Source: DTYU01 sp040757355
GTDB lineage: Bacteria; Bacillota; Desulfotomaculia; Desulfotomaculales; Ammonificaceae
DNA length: 64,000 nucleotides
Direction of reading: 5' to 3'
NCBI GenBank assembly: GCA_040757355.1
Contig: JBFLWY010000005.1
Coordinates: forward strand, 24,480-88,479
This document shows, piece by piece, positions 63,894-64,000 of the stretch. Positions within the stretch are counted from its first letter, which is position 1. Each line of letters opens with the position of its first letter. The translations under genes were made by a program, and so were the position numbers. The notes under the pieces were generated by a model. The model was not told the origin of the DNA. It was given only the letters and a program-made list of their open reading frames with translations, and made no database searches.

Positions 63894-64000
63894 TTAAGCG
63901 GCAGTGTTTTCCAGGTCTTGCAGTTCGACCCGGAAGCCGATGGCCTCAAGCCGCTTCTTCAATCTCCTTGCCACCGCATGCCGATCCAGACGATCGAAGT
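63894..64000 (-). CDS. C-terminal fragment of a gene running off the right edge
   Basis: Thirty-five codons are visible, reading FDRLDRHAVARRLKKRLEAI, then GFRVELQDLENTAA and stop. A basic helix followed by GFxVEL at the very end is a form I have seen at transposase C-termini, but too little is present to be sure. It lies 22 bp upstream of the stalk-domain start. Confidence 0.5.
   Translation of the reverse strand, partial: FDRLDRHAVARRLKKRLEAIGFRVELQDLENTAA

Overview
The window looks like chromosomal DNA from a spore-forming, sulfate-reducing Gram-positive bacterium of the Desulfotomaculum / Pelotomaculum / Desulforudis type (class Clostridia). The evidence is a Desulfotomaculum-type dissimilatory ATP sulfurylase (sat); sporulation-lineage genes yqfC, yqfD and tepA-ylzJ; the Firmicutes-type block yqfC-yqfD-phoH-pgpH-ybeY-cdd-era; and many strong AGGAGG ribosome binding sites with frequent TTG/GTG starts. 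Assignment to a genus is inference.

Layout. 1-6.2 kb: rpoC (its 3' part lies off the left edge) and rpoB on the minus strand. They are separated by an unusual 353-bp gap and preceded by a private sigma-A-type promoter instead of rplJL. 7-9.8 kb: small accessory genes (two unknowns, a zinc ribbon) and a divergent XRE / LexA-like regulator pair sharing a multi-operator control region. 10-12.4 kb: tRNA-Leu, then sat with a small unknown downstream gene and a clear promoter. 12.5-17.3 kb: YchF-type nucleotidase, then a DtxR-family regulator with feoA-feoB (ferrous iron uptake). 17.4-17.9 kb: GNAT acetyltransferase.

18.2-40.8 kb: a long minus-strand operon encoding an extracellular contractile injection system (eCIS: Afp/PVC-like, phage-tail-derived, with no capsid or packaging genes). 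In transcription order it holds an AAA+ ATPase, a Pvc16-type terminator cap, sheath, tube, an assembly chaperone with a -1-frame DUF6760-like extension, a second tube, a DUF4157 putative effector, an Arg/Gly-rich unknown, a LysM tube/baseplate protein, a gp27/D-like hub, a spike, a PAAR tip, gp25, two large J-like baseplate proteins, a propeller-tail-protein-I fusion and a tail-fibre-like protein. A lipoprotein gene diverges from its promoter.

42-59 kb: housekeeping genes (MATE exporter, tepA-ylzJ, ubiX, a CreD-like membrane protein, mgtE, the era-to-yqfC block, rpsU, a HIT protein, mtaB, rsmE). 59.3-64 kb: a second zinc ribbon + XRE pair, tRNA-Glu/tRNA-Gln, two decayed genes (histidine phosphatase, CaCA exchanger) and two exported proteins.

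The most unusual layer is not coding. A family of about 100-bp palindromic elements with ends like GCCCAGCACTCA / TGAGTGCTGGGC occurs about nine times. It sits in the leaders of both rpoB and rpoC, upstream of feoA, and at three positions inside the eCIS operon. Two copies are identical and inverted, bracketing feoAB and the eCIS fibre gene. A second palindrome class, centred on AATTCGCnnnGCGAATT, has apparently inserted at the gp25/baseplate-J junction, making a 21-bp direct repeat that preserves both the stop of one gene and the ribosome binding site of the next.
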